Source: Caproicibacter sp047833665 (lineage in GTDB: Bacteria > Bacillota > Clostridia > Oscillospirales > Acutalibacteraceae). From it: a DNA stretch of 64,000 bases. The position numbers and the translations under genes were made by a program. Of this stretch, positions 15,599 through 24,401 are shown one piece after another (the stretch's first letter is position 1; each line of letters opens with the position of its first letter). The notes below the pieces were generated by a model. It was given only the letters and a program-made list of their open reading frames with translations, searched no databases and was not told where the DNA came from. The DNA lies in contig CP181261.1 of assembly GCA_047833665.1 (NCBI GenBank), positions 496,001 to 560,000 of the forward strand, read 5' to 3'.

Positions 15599-17005
15599 AT
15601 GAAAATTTACAACACGCTGACTAGGCAGAAAGAAGAATTTATTCCAATTAAACCCGGAAAAGTGAAAATTTACGCCTGCGGCCCCACTGTGTATAATTAC
15701 ATTCATATCGGAAACGCGCGGCCCATCTGTGTATTTGACGTGCTCCGCCGGTACTTGGAGTATCGGGGGATGAAAGTAACTTTTGTGCAGAATTTTACCG
15801 ATATTGACGATAAAATTATCCGCAAGGCAAACGAAGAAAAGACCGACTACCTGACGGTGTCTCAGCAATATATCGAAGAGTATCGCACGGATGCGGCGGG
15901 CTTGAATGTACGTCCGGCCACGGTGCATCCGCTGGCGACGGAGAATATCGATGAAATCATTTCCATTATTTCCACTCTAATTGAAAAAGGATATGCTTAT
16001 CCGGCAGAAAATGGGGATGTTTATTTCCGCACGCAAAAGGACCCAAGTTACGGGAAGCTGTCCCATCAACAGCTTGATGATCTAAAATCCGGTGCGCGCA
16101 TTGCTGTTGGTGAACATAAAGAAGATCCGCTCGATTTTGCGCTGTGGAAGGGCTCCAAACCCGGAGAACCAAGCTGGCTTTCTCCATGGGGGTACGGCAG
16201 ACCGGGCTGGCATATTGAATGTTCGGCTATGGCGCGCCGCTACTTAGGCAAAACCATCGATATTCACTGCGGCGGGCAGGATCTGATTTTCCCGCACCAT
16301 GAAAATGAAATTGCGCAGAGTGAATGCTGTAACGGTGTTCCGTTTGCCCACTACTGGATGCATAACGGCTATATCAATGTGGACAACAGGAAAATGTCAA
16401 AATCTCTTGGCAATTTCTTTACCGTCCGCGATGTTGCTGAAAAATACGGATATGAGCCGATTCGGTATCTTATGATTTCCTCCCACTACCGCTCACCGAT
16501 TAATTACAGTGTGGATATTATTGAGCAGTGCAAATCTGCGCTGGAACGTTTATATAACTGCCGCGACAATCTGGAATTTTTAATTCAACATGTTTCCGAA
16601 GGCGAAAAAGAGGGTGAGCGTGAACTGCGCCGCCAGTTCGAATCGCATCAGGATGATTTCATAGAGGCGATGGAGGACGATCTGAATACGGCGGATGCGC
16701 TGTCCGCACTGTTTGACCTTGCAAGGGATATTAACACGAATCTGACAGCGGACAAAAATCCTTCCAAGGAGTTGTGCCTGTTTGCCCTTAACCTGTTCAA
16801 TGATCTTGCCGGGGTGCTTGGGCTGCTGTATAGGAAGAAAGAGACTGATGCAGATGAGGAAATTGAGCGCCTGATTGCAGAGAGGGCAAAAGCGCGTGCC
16901 GCAAAAGACTGGGCAACCGCTGACCGCATCCGCGATGAACTCAAGGCGCGCCATGTAGTGGTGGAAGACACACCGCAGGGCGTGAAATGGAGATTTGAAA
17001 AATAA
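15599..17005 (+). CDS. cysS: Cysteinyl-tRNA synthetase
   Basis: Class I aminoacyl-tRNA synthetase, 468 aa. The HIGH-type motif appears as YIHIGNARP, the zinc-binding Cys/His set begins with YACGPTVYN, and KMSKSLGN is the KMSKS loop. I chose ATG 15599, eight bases after GGGAGGA; TTG at 15593 is too close to that SD. It is co-transcribed with cysE under the T-box, so cysteine starvation should raise both supply and charging. Confidence 0.96.
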   Translation: MKIYNTLTRQKEEFIPIKPGKVKIYACGPTVYNYIHIGNARPICVFDVLRRYLEYRGMKVTFVQNFTDIDDKIIRKANEEKTDYLTVSQQYIEEYRTDAAGLNVRPATVHPLATENIDEIISIISTLIEKGYAYPAENGDVYFRTQKDPSYGKLSHQQLDDLKSGARIAVGEHKEDPLDFALWKGSKPGEPSWLSPWGYGRPGWHIECSAMARRYLGKTIDIHCGGQDLIFPHHENEIAQSECCNGVPFAHYWMHNGYINVDNRKMSKSLGNFFTVRDVAEKYGYEPIRYLMISSHYRSPINYSVDIIEQCKSALERLYNCRDNLEFLIQHVSEGEKEGERELRRQFESHQDDFIEAMEDDLNTADALSALFDLARDINTNLTADKNPSKELCLFALNLFNDLAGVLGLLYRKKETDADEEIERLIAERAKARAAKDWATADRIRDELKARHVVVEDTPQGVKWRFEK

Positions 17006-17019
17006 ATTCGCATGAGCAG

Positions 17020-17060
17020 AAAACATCCCCGGGGCATAAACTGCCCATGGGGGTGTTTTC
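17020..17060 (+). terminator. Hairpin after cysS, overlapping the SD of the NRAMP gene
   Basis: AAAACATCCCC (17020-17030) pairs with GGGGGTGTTTT (17049-17059, one G-T pair), with an inner GGGCA/TGCCC stem. It ends in only four Ts and then ATG 17061. The right arm contains the only SD (GGGGGTG) of the next gene. It may terminate cysS transcripts partially, limit translation of the next gene, or both. Confidence 0.65.
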
Positions 17061-18281
17061 ATGTCGGAAAGGAAACGAGGTCCCTTCTTACTGTTCCTTT
17101 TCCTTGGGCCCGGCATGTTGGCCGCAATGGCCGACAATGACGCGGGCGGTATTTTGTCCTATGCGCTGACGGGGGCTAAATTCGGCCCGGCCGTGTTTGT
17201 CCCGCTGACATTTTGTCTAATGCCTGTTACATACACGGTACAGGAAATGGCAATGCGCCTTGGTATTGTGTCAAATGCCGGATATACCCGGCTGCTCCGG
17301 GAGCGCTGTGGACGCGGCTGGATGATTTGTCAGGTGGCCGCGCTGATGGTGGAAAACCTCCTGACGCTGATGACGGAATTTGTTGGCATGTCCGCCGGCC
17401 TTGGGTTAGTTGGCATTCAGCGAATTCCGGCGGTATTGCTCAGCGGTATGCTTATCCTTTCCATCGCGCTGTTCAGCGGGTACAGGAAAAAAGAACGTAT
17501 GGGGCTTTTGATTGGGATGTATAATCTTGTTTTCCTTTTCATGGCGTTCACGGCACATCCCGGTGTCGGTACAGCGGAAAGTCTGCATCTTGCCGAGGGT
17601 GGGGATTTTTTGTGGTACGCGGCGGCATTGATTGGAAATGCCGTTGCGCCCTGGATGATTTTTTACCAAAATTCCGCTTATGCGGATGGAGGAACACGCA
17701 AAAGGAGAATTCAGGACGGCAGAAAGGATGTTTTTGCGGGATGTGTTTGCCAAGTGGCGGTAGCGGCCGCATTAATTGTCATTGGTTCCTCTGTTTTTGG
17801 TATGGTACCAAATCTGGAAACTGCAGGTCCGTCGGAGCTGGTCGCGGCGCTTTCATTGCGTATTGGCTCTGCGGCAGGAGTTTTATTTGCGCTCGGGCTT
17901 TTCAACTCAGGGTTGCTTGCCTCGATTACTGTTTCTCTTTCTTCTTCATTCAGCATAGCGCAGGCGTTCGGATGGTCCAATAGTTTAAACGAAACTTTCC
18001 GTCAAGCTCCCGGTTTTTATGCAGTGTACGGCATCAGTGTGTTCATTGCGGCCGGCGCAGTGCTGATACCCGGTTTACCGCTAAACTCCGTGGCAGTATT
18101 TGTGCAGGTGGCAGGCGGTGTATTGATGACACCGGTGCTGATTTTTCTGACAATTCTAACTTCCAGCCGGCAGGTGATGGGGGAATGTGCGAACACAATG
18201 GGTCAAAAAATTCGTGCATGGCTTTGTGTTGCTGTGCTGGCGGCGGTCTGTATCTTTACAATTCTGAGAGCGGCGCTATAA
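17061..18281 (+). CDS. Divergent NRAMP-family metal ion transporter
   Basis: Polytopic inner-membrane protein, 406 aa, about 11 predicted helices, with the NRAMP fold. The first-helix metal-binding motif is MADNDAGGI instead of the canonical DPGN, and the sixth helix reads APWMIFYQNSAYADGG where canonical members have a Met-Pro-His segment. NRAMP-related transporters with altered sites are known to carry Mn2+ or Mg2+ with changed selectivity; the substrate here is therefore open. The SD lies in a hairpin that follows cysS. It is probably followed in operon by ybaK. Confidence 0.8.
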   Translation: MSERKRGPFLLFLFLGPGMLAAMADNDAGGILSYALTGAKFGPAVFVPLTFCLMPVTYTVQEMAMRLGIVSNAGYTRLLRERCGRGWMICQVAALMVENLLTLMTEFVGMSAGLGLVGIQRIPAVLLSGMLILSIALFSGYRKKERMGLLIGMYNLVFLFMAFTAHPGVGTAESLHLAEGGDFLWYAAALIGNAVAPWMIFYQNSAYADGGTRKRRIQDGRKDVFAGCVCQVAVAAALIVIGSSVFGMVPNLETAGPSELVAALSLRIGSAAGVLFALGLFNSGLLASITVSLSSSFSIAQAFGWSNSLNETFRQAPGFYAVYGISVFIAAGAVLIPGLPLNSVAVFVQVAGGVLMTPVLIFLTILTSSRQVMGECANTMGQKIRAWLCVAVLAAVCIFTILRAAL

Positions 18282-18314
18282 TAAAAAATGGAAAGATACA
18301 AAGGGGATTTTAAA

Positions 18315-18806
18315 ATGGCCAAAGAAAGTAAAACAAATGTCATGCGAATTTTGGAAGCTAAAAAGATAAACTATAAGCCATATTTTTATGAGAATAAGGA
18401 TGGAAAAATTGATGGAATTTCTGTCGCGGCTAAGCTCGGGCAGGATGTGAAACAGGTTTTTAAAACACTTGTCACTCGCGGAGCATCCGGGCAATTTTTT
18501 GTGTTTGTGGTGCCGGTTGCGGAGGAATTGGACTTAAAAGCGGCGGCAAAGAGCGTTGGAGAAAAATCCGTTGAAATGATTCATGTGTCGGAAATCAATA
18601 AAGTTACAGGTTATATCCGCGGCGGCTGTTCCCCGATCGGTATGAAAAAGCAGTATGTCACTGTGCTGGACAAAAGCTGCGAAACGCTGGAAACCATGAT
18701 TGTCAGCGGGGGAAAAATCGGCACGCAGGTGGAGCTTTCTCCGCGTGATCTCATTTCTCTGACCGGTGCGAAGACAGCACCGATTACGGTACAGCATCGG
18801 TCATAA
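18315..18806 (+). CDS. ybaK: Cys-tRNA(Pro)/Cys-tRNA(Cys) deacylase, YbaK type
   Basis: Trans-editing hydrolase that clears mischarged Cys-tRNA(Pro). 163 aa, normal for YbaK/EbsC proteins. Visible features are KTNVMRILEAKKI, the conserved Lys in KQVFKTLV, and YIRGGCSPIGMKKQ, which carries the GGxSPxG active-site loop. ATG 18315 follows AAGGGGATT; the in-frame ATG at 18288 adds an unrelated extension without an SD. It lies 33 bases after the transporter gene and near cysS, a sensible setting for cysteine misacylation editing. Confidence 0.9.
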   Translation: MAKESKTNVMRILEAKKINYKPYFYENKDGKIDGISVAAKLGQDVKQVFKTLVTRGASGQFFVFVVPVAEELDLKAAAKSVGEKSVEMIHVSEINKVTGYIRGGCSPIGMKKQYVTVLDKSCETLETMIVSGGKIGTQVELSPRDLISLTGAKTAPITVQHRS

Positions 18807-18845
18807 ATCATTTTTCAGCAGAATACTTCAATGCCGTAAAAAAAG

Positions 18846-18885
18846 GGAAAGCCGGTGTGCGAAATTTTTGCACACTGGCTTTTTA
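18846..18885. terminator. Bidirectional terminator between ybaK and cstA
   Basis: AAAGCCGGTGTGC (18848-18860) pairs with GCACACTGGCTTT (18870-18882; one mismatched or wobble position). TTTTT follows on the plus side, and a run of seven As at the other side gives a T tract for cstA on the minus strand. Confidence 0.8.
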
Positions 18886-18907
18886 AAGTAAAGGGGATAT
18901 ATCTGTC

Positions 18908-20602
18908 TTAGGTCGCTTCTTCGGCGACAGGAGGTGTAGTCTTATTTTTTTCTTTACCGAACAGCTTCTGCAGGCAGTGGTAAGCTACCATAACGGCAAG
19001 AGCCATCAGCAGCACAGCGACAATTAACTGAAGTCCATCGGTCAGGAAAACAAATTGACCTGCACCGATTTTTACGAAAATGTTGACGACTGCCATTACG
19101 AGAGCTGTCATGGTAACAACCAGCATCATGGTCATCGGAACATAAAGCATCCAGCCTTCACGTCCGGTTGTTTTGAGGAAAACTGCAAGAGCGATCAAAA
19201 CAAGTGCGCCCAGCAGCTGGTTGGCAGAACCAAACAGTGCCCAAATATTGGTGTACCCACCAAGGGAAAGCAGAAAACCAAAAAGCAATGTGACAATGGT
19301 CGCCACATATTTGTTTGTAAGGAACTTGGTTACAGGTGTATGTGCCTTGCCGTCTTCATCATAGAGCAGCTCCTGCATGGACATGCGGCCAATGCGAGCA
19401 ACGGAATCGAGGGTGGTCAGGCAAAGAGCGGAAACACACATGGTCATGCTGCATTTTGCCACATATTCCGACATGCCGAATTGCTGGAAAAATCCTGCCA
19501 CACCGGCGGAGAAAATTTGGAACGGAGTGCCGTTCGGCAGTTTTCCGTTTGTTGCCGCAGCGCCCGCAACCACAATAGCAGCAACCGCAAGCAGGGATTC
19601 AACAATCATGGCGCCATATCCAATGCTGAGCATATCTTTTTCATTCTTCACCTGTTTGGATGAAGTCCCCGATGAAACAAGACTATGAAAGCCTGAAATT
19701 GCGCCGCATGCAATGGTAACAAACAGCATGGGGAACAGCACTGTGCCGTTGACGTTAAAAGAAGTAAACGCCGGAAGATTCATGTTTGGGTTTGTCATGA
19801 AGATGCCAACAACCGCACCGAGAATCATGCTGATGAGAAGGAACGTACTAAGATAGTCGCGCGGCTGCATCAGAATCCACATGGGGACAACCGCCGCGAA
19901 GAAAATATAGGCGAACACAACCAGACGCCACTGTGCCTTATCCAAATAGACAGGAAATTTCATTCCGGCCGCCATCATGGCGAAAAACAGAACAAGACCT
20001 ACAACGAACAAAACACCCTGATTTGGTTTTGCGTATTTCATGAAAAGACCGAACAGCACAGCGCCGAGGATATAGAACAGGGAGATGGATCCGGCTGCCG
20101 CATTCGGAATATTCACCTGTCCTGCAACGGAAAACGCATTGAATGTGGAGGCAACCATATCGCCGAATGCCGCGATGACAAGCAGCGAGAAAATCCAGCA
20201 GAAAGAGAGGAACAGACGCTTACCGGTTTTGCCAATGTATTGTTCAATAATCAAACCGATGGACTTTCCTTCGTTTTTAACAGATGCGTATAAAGCGCCG
20301 AAATCTTGTACCGCGCCGAAAAATACGCCGCCTACAAGAATCCACAACAAAGCCGGCAGCCAGCCGAACATAGCCGCAATAATCGGCCCTGTGACAGGCC
20401 CTGCACCCGCAATGGTGGAAAACTGGTGCGAAAAAACAATTCCTCTGGAGGCAGGAACATAGTCCTGACCGTCCTCATGCACATAGGCGGGGGTTTTGGC
20501 GTTTGGGTCGATTCCCCACTTTTTCACAAGCCATCTGCCGTAAAAGAGATAGCCGCCGCCCAAAACGGCAATGGCAACGATCATGATAGCTAATCCATTC
20601 AT
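18908..20602 (-). CDS. cstA: CstA-family transporter
   Basis: Polytopic inner-membrane carrier, 564 aa, about 16 hydrophobic segments. The family signature is near the N-terminus (SRGIVFSHQFSTIAGAGPVTGPIIAA), with GGVFFGAVQDFGALYASV downstream. Characterised members import peptides or pyruvate; the substrate here is not known. ATG 20602 was chosen because AGGAAGGGAG lies 9 bases upstream; a TTG at 20623 overlaps that SD. The gene is preceded on the same strand by a complete T-box leader and a consensus promoter, so its expression should respond to an uncharged tRNA. Confidence 0.95.
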   Translation of the reverse strand: MNGLAIMIVAIAVLGGGYLFYGRWLVKKWGIDPNAKTPAYVHEDGQDYVPASRGIVFSHQFSTIAGAGPVTGPIIAAMFGWLPALLWILVGGVFFGAVQDFGALYASVKNEGKSIGLIIEQYIGKTGKRLFLSFCWIFSLLVIAAFGDMVASTFNAFSVAGQVNIPNAAAGSISLFYILGAVLFGLFMKYAKPNQGVLFVVGLVLFFAMMAAGMKFPVYLDKAQWRLVVFAYIFFAAVVPMWILMQPRDYLSTFLLISMILGAVVGIFMTNPNMNLPAFTSFNVNGTVLFPMLFVTIACGAISGFHSLVSSGTSSKQVKNEKDMLSIGYGAMIVESLLAVAAIVVAGAAATNGKLPNGTPFQIFSAGVAGFFQQFGMSEYVAKCSMTMCVSALCLTTLDSVARIGRMSMQELLYDEDGKAHTPVTKFLTNKYVATIVTLLFGFLLSLGGYTNIWALFGSANQLLGALVLIALAVFLKTTGREGWMLYVPMTMMLVVTMTALVMAVVNIFVKIGAGQFVFLTDGLQLIVAVLLMALAVMVAYHCLQKLFGKEKNKTTPPVAEEAT

Positions 20603-20670
20603 AATGCGTGCTCCCTTCCTCAATCGTTACAAATTCTTTTCAAGAATACGGAATATCGCGATAATCCAAT

Positions 20671-20712
20671 AAAAAAACCCCCGTCTCTGATTTTTTAAAC
20701 CAGAGACGGAGG
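20671..20712 (-). terminator. T-box terminator before cstA
   Basis: On the minus strand CCGTCTCTG pairs with CAGAGACGG and is followed by GGGTTTTTTTATT. This is a classic intrinsic terminator just after the T-box sequence. Confidence 0.9.
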
Positions 20713-20967
20713 ATTCACTCTCCGCGGTACCACTCTGCTTGCTGCAACACTGCAGCCACCTCAAGCGCATCGGGTGGGCCCACCCAATACGTCCGTTTGT
20801 AACGGAACGGAACCGTCCGGATCTAATCGGCCACAGGCCTTTCAAACCGGCTGCTAACGGGAGATGTCGTATCGGAACTTCCTACCGCTTTACACCTGCC
20901 AGCGGCTCTCTGCAAGGAGTTGGAACCGTACTTTAGCCCGCTCACTGCATTTTTCGGTATTCTGTTG
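20671..20967 (-). promoter_or_regulatory. T-box leader of cstA
   Basis: tRNA-sensing leader on the minus strand. The T-box sequence AGAGTGGTACCGCGG lies at 20722-20736 (minus), followed by a terminator. Stem I shows the conserved AGTA on its 5' side (CTAAAGTACGG) closed by CGGG/CCCG. The 3' side of the specifier loop reads ATACGACATCT. I cannot settle the specifier: ATC (Ile) matches the position of the ilvB specifier, while TAC (Tyr) or GAC (Asp) fit other registers. Confidence 0.9.
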
Positions 20968-20973
20968 TGCACA

Positions 20974-21002
20974 ATCTTAGCACGGAGGAATTACCTTGTC
21001 AA
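20974..21002 (-). promoter_or_regulatory. Promoter of the cstA T-box unit
   Basis: On the minus strand TTGACA (21002-20997), a 17-base spacer and TAAGAT (20979-20974). It is divergent from the ilvB promoter; the approximately 110 bases between them are A/T-rich with no other visible feature. Confidence 0.8.
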
Positions 21003-21113
21003 TCGTTTTTTTGCAATTTGGAATAAATTCGTTGTTTTGCAGCAATAAGGATTGGCAGATATCTGCAGAAATTAGAAAATATTAACAAATATTTAAAAAT
21101 ATTAAAAAAAAGA

Positions 21114-21142
21114 TTGACAAAGTACCGATGTCAAAGTATTAT
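21114..21142 (+). promoter_or_regulatory. Promoter of the ilvB-ilvA-ridA unit
   Basis: TTGACA (21114-21119), a 17-base spacer and TATTAT (21137-21142), directly upstream of the T-box leader. Confidence 0.82.
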
Positions 21143-21148
21143 GAATGA

Positions 21149-21450
21149 CAAAGCCAAAGTATGAAATAAAAAGTACGAATAAAATTAATTGCGTAGACAG
21201 GGAAGGACCGCGGGCCCCTCCGCATACAGAGAGCCGCCGGATGGTGCGAGGCGGTGCGGAATCCGCGCGAAATCACCCTTGAGCAGGAGGCTGAAAGGGA
21301 ATACCGAGTAGGCCGTCCCGGAGCTCCCCGTTACAGGAGGGCGCATTGTTGGATGCGCGCAAGAGATGCCGCCCATTTGGCGGTAAAGAAGAGTGGTACC
21401 GCGGAGCTTTCAGCTTTCGCCTCTTTGGAGGCGAAAGCTTTTTGTTTTAT
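21149..21450 (+). promoter_or_regulatory. Isoleucine T-box leader of ilvB-ilvA-ridA
   Basis: tRNA-sensing leader. The specifier loop reads GAA-ATC-A (21269-21275), closed by GGG/CCC below and CCGCG/CGCGG above, so ATC (Ile) is the specifier. The T-box sequence AGAGTGGTACCGCGG is at 21390-21404, followed by a terminator. Ile fits the downstream genes, which make the 2-oxobutanoate and acetohydroxybutyrate precursors of isoleucine. Confidence 0.93.
21412..21450 (+). terminator. T-box terminator before ilvB
   Basis: AGCTTTCGCCTC (21412-21423) pairs with GAGGCGAAAGCT (21428-21439) across a 4-base loop and is followed by TTTTTGTTTTAT. Confidence 0.9.
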
Positions 21451-21483
21451 TTGTGCGTTTTTCATACCAAAGGAGGAATTGTT

Positions 21484-23160
21484 ATGAGGCTGACAGGAGC
21501 GCAGATTTTGATGGAATGTCTGCTGGAACAAGGAGTTGACACCGTTTTTGGCTATCCCGGCGGGGCTGTGCTGAACCTTTACGATGCTTTGTATGAATAT
21601 CGTGGCAAAATTCGGCATATCCGCACGGCACATGAACAGGCGGCCGCCCACGCAGCGGACGGCTATGCCAGAGCCAGCGGAAAAACAGGGGTCTGCATTG
21701 CCACATCCGGCCCGGGTGCGACAAATCTTGTCACCGGAATTGCAACGGCATGGATGGATTCTATTCCAATGGTCGCGATTACCGGGAATGTCGCAAGGCA
21801 TCTGCTTGGAAAAAACAGCTTCCAAGAGGTGGATATTACAGCTATCACTCGGCCGGTGACCAAGAAAAGCATTCTTGTCCGTGACGCTTCAGAATTGGCA
21901 TCTGTTGTGCGAGAGGCATTTGATATTGCACAAAGCGGTCGAAAAGGCCCTGTACTCATCGATATTCCGAAAGATGTTTCCGCTCAGACGGCGGAATTTG
22001 TACCGCAAGCTCCGCAGCAAGTTCAAAAACCGGCGAAGCCATCGCAGCAAGCTCTTCGTCGGGCAGCAGCCATGCTGGAGGAAAGCGAAAGGCCGTTTTT
22101 ATACGGGGGCGGCGGGGTTATCGCCTCGAACGCGGAGAAAGAATTCGCGCTGTTAGCAGAAAAGTTGGATGCGCCGGTTTCCTGTTCCCTCATGTGTCAG
22201 GGCGGATTTGACCAGGACAACGAGCGATACCTTGGTATGTTGGGCATGCATGGAACAAAGGCTTCTGCCGAGACCATGAAACATTGTGATTTGCTGATTG
22301 CAGTAGGCAGCCGTTTTTCCGACCGTGTACTGTGCGATGCGGAGCGGTTCGGCAGAAACTGCCGGATTCTTCATATCGACATCGATGCCCGTGAATTCGG
22401 CAAAAATATCGGGGTGGACCAGCGAATTCAGGGGGATGTCGGCGAGATACTTCGCCAGCTTCTTCCGCTTTTAAAGCAACAAAATCATAAGAACTGGATG
22501 GAGCGTGTTGCAAGTTGGAAACGGAAGTATCCGCTTCAGCAGCAGGCAAAAGCACCGGATGAAGTTTTGCCGCAGGATGTTTTGGAAACGCTGTGCCGTT
22601 TGGCCGGGCCGGATGCGATTCTGACGACGGAAGTCGGCCAGCACCAGATGTGGGCAGCGCAGTATTACACATTCCGCAAACCGAGAACGCTCCTTACTTC
22701 CGGCGGACTTGGAACCATGGGATACGGCTTGGGAGCAGCGATTGGCGCGAAAGCGGCCGCACCGGACCGCACAGTTATCAACGTAGCCGGCGATGGAAGT
22801 TTCCGCATGAACTGCGCGGAACTTTCCACATTGGCAAGGGAAAAAATCCCGGTGATTGAACTGGTTTTCTCCAATTCCACGCTTGGCATGGTCCGCCAAT
22901 GGCAAAAGTTGTTTTATTCCGGGCACTTTTCCGAGTCGGATGTTGATGATGCGGCCGACTGTGAAAAACTGGCGGAAGCGTTTGGCGTGCGGGCTATGAC
23001 GATTTCCAGAAAATCGGAGATTGAGCCGGTGCTGCGGCAGGCATTGCAATCCAACGGCCCGGTGTTTATCAACTGTCCGGTGGACAAGGATTTGAATGTT
23101 CTGCCAATGGTTCCCGCGAGCGGCTCAGTAGAAGAACCCATTTTGGAAATGAATTCATGA
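21484..23160 (+). CDS. ilvB: Acetolactate (acetohydroxyacid) synthase, large subunit
   Basis: ThDP-dependent enzyme forming acetolactate or acetohydroxybutyrate in branched-chain amino acid synthesis. 558 aa. The catalytic Glu lies in TAHEQAAAHAADGYAR, and the ThDP motif begins GDGSFRMNCAEL and extends to FSNSTLGMV. ATG 21484 follows AAAGGAGGAATT; the frame stays open upstream through the leader, but those codons are non-coding T-box sequence. No ilvN regulatory subunit gene is adjacent, so the small subunit must lie elsewhere or be dispensable. The next gene, 27 bases on, is ilvA. Confidence 0.94.
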   Translation: MRLTGAQILMECLLEQGVDTVFGYPGGAVLNLYDALYEYRGKIRHIRTAHEQAAAHAADGYARASGKTGVCIATSGPGATNLVTGIATAWMDSIPMVAITGNVARHLLGKNSFQEVDITAITRPVTKKSILVRDASELASVVREAFDIAQSGRKGPVLIDIPKDVSAQTAEFVPQAPQQVQKPAKPSQQALRRAAAMLEESERPFLYGGGGVIASNAEKEFALLAEKLDAPVSCSLMCQGGFDQDNERYLGMLGMHGTKASAETMKHCDLLIAVGSRFSDRVLCDAERFGRNCRILHIDIDAREFGKNIGVDQRIQGDVGEILRQLLPLLKQQNHKNWMERVASWKRKYPLQQQAKAPDEVLPQDVLETLCRLAGPDAILTTEVGQHQMWAAQYYTFRKPRTLLTSGGLGTMGYGLGAAIGAKAAAPDRTVINVAGDGSFRMNCAELSTLAREKIPVIELVFSNSTLGMVRQWQKLFYSGHFSESDVDDAADCEKLAEAFGVRAMTISRKSEIEPVLRQALQSNGPVFINCPVDKDLNVLPMVPASGSVEEPILEMNS

Positions 23161-23187
23161 ACAATCATACGATAGGATGTGGAATTT

Positions 23188-24384
23188 ATGACGCTTGAAC
23201 AAATTCAGCAGGCGGCTGACGTTCTCTCAGGTGTTGTCCGAAAAACAGACTTGATGGAAGCTCCGCGTATCAACACGGAAGGGCAGATTTACCTGAAACC
23301 GGAAAATCTTCAGATTACAGGTTCCTTTAAAGTGAGGGGGGCGTATCATAAAATCAGCCGCCTGTCCGATGAAGAAAAGGAGAAAGGCGTTATTGCCTGT
23401 TCTGCCGGGAACCATGCGCAGGGGGTCGCACTGGCTGCTGCAAAAAGCGGTATTCCTGCGCTGATCTGCATCCCGGAAGGCGCACCGATTTCCAAAGTGG
23501 AGGCCACAAAGTCGTACGGCGCACAGGTGAAGCTGGTAAAAGGCGTGTATGATGATGCGTATCGGGAGGCTTGCAGGCTGCAGAAAGAGAGCGGCGCTAC
23601 GTTCATTCATCCGTTTGATGATCCGGATGTTATCGCGGGGCAGGGCACCGTTGGGCTGGAGATTATGGAACAACTGGCCGATGCGGATGCGGTCATTGTA
23701 CCGGTTGGCGGAGGCGGATTAATTGCGGGTGTTGCCTGTGCGGTCAAATCCATACGCCCGCAGTGCAAGGTTTATGGTGTGCAGGTGACAGGAGCGCCGT
23801 CCATGGTACGGGCTCTCAAAAATAAAAAAATAGCGCCGCTTTCCCGCGTTTCCACTTTTGCGGACGGAATCGCCGTGAAATGTCCGGGGCAGATTACCTA
23901 TGACATGTGCCGAAAATATGTAGATGAAATTGTGACTGTTACCGATGACGAAACCGCTGCGGCCATTCTGGCGCTTATGGAGCAGCACCGGCTTATTGCC
24001 GAGGGAGCGGGAGCAGTCTCGGTAGCGGCGGCGATGTTTAACCGTGTGGATGTGCGTGGAAAAAAGACCGTTTGCTTGGTTTCCGGTGGAAATATAGACG
24101 TTACGATTTTATCCCGCGTCATCAGCCGCGGACTGCTCCGCGCAGGACGGCAGGGAAAGCTGGTGATCGAACTGGTGGATAAGCCCGGTGAATTGCGGGA
24201 TGTTTCCACCGTTATTGCGGAACTCGGCGGAAATGTGGTATCCGTACGGCACGATCATTCCGGTGATGAAGCCGATATCACCTCGTGCACGCTGTCCATC
24301 GGTGTGGAAACGCGCGACCGTGACCATCTGAACCGTATTCGGGACGCTGTTGTGCGCGCCGGTTATCATATTTTGGAAAGCTGA
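23188..24384 (+). CDS. ilvA: Threonine ammonia-lyase with C-terminal ACT domain
   Basis: PLP enzyme converting threonine to 2-oxobutanoate and ammonia, the first step specific to isoleucine. 398 aa. The PLP lysine sits in GSFKVRGAYHK and the phosphate loop is PVGGGGLIAG. Residues from about 325 form a single ACT domain (VIELVDKPGELRDVSTVIAE), the short clostridial arrangement. ATG 23188 gives the family N-terminus MTLEQIQQA; GTG 23179 is an alternative start. The setting behind an Ile T-box supports a biosynthetic rather than catabolic role. Confidence 0.92.
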   Translation: MTLEQIQQAADVLSGVVRKTDLMEAPRINTEGQIYLKPENLQITGSFKVRGAYHKISRLSDEEKEKGVIACSAGNHAQGVALAAAKSGIPALICIPEGAPISKVEATKSYGAQVKLVKGVYDDAYREACRLQKESGATFIHPFDDPDVIAGQGTVGLEIMEQLADADAVIVPVGGGGLIAGVACAVKSIRPQCKVYGVQVTGAPSMVRALKNKKIAPLSRVSTFADGIAVKCPGQITYDMCRKYVDEIVTVTDDETAAAILALMEQHRLIAEGAGAVSVAAAMFNRVDVRGKKTVCLVSGGNIDVTILSRVISRGLLRAGRQGKLVIELVDKPGELRDVSTVIAELGGNVVSVRHDHSGDEADITSCTLSIGVETRDRDHLNRIRDAVVRAGYHILES

Positions 24385-24401
24385 AAAGGAGAGAGTTTGA
24401 C

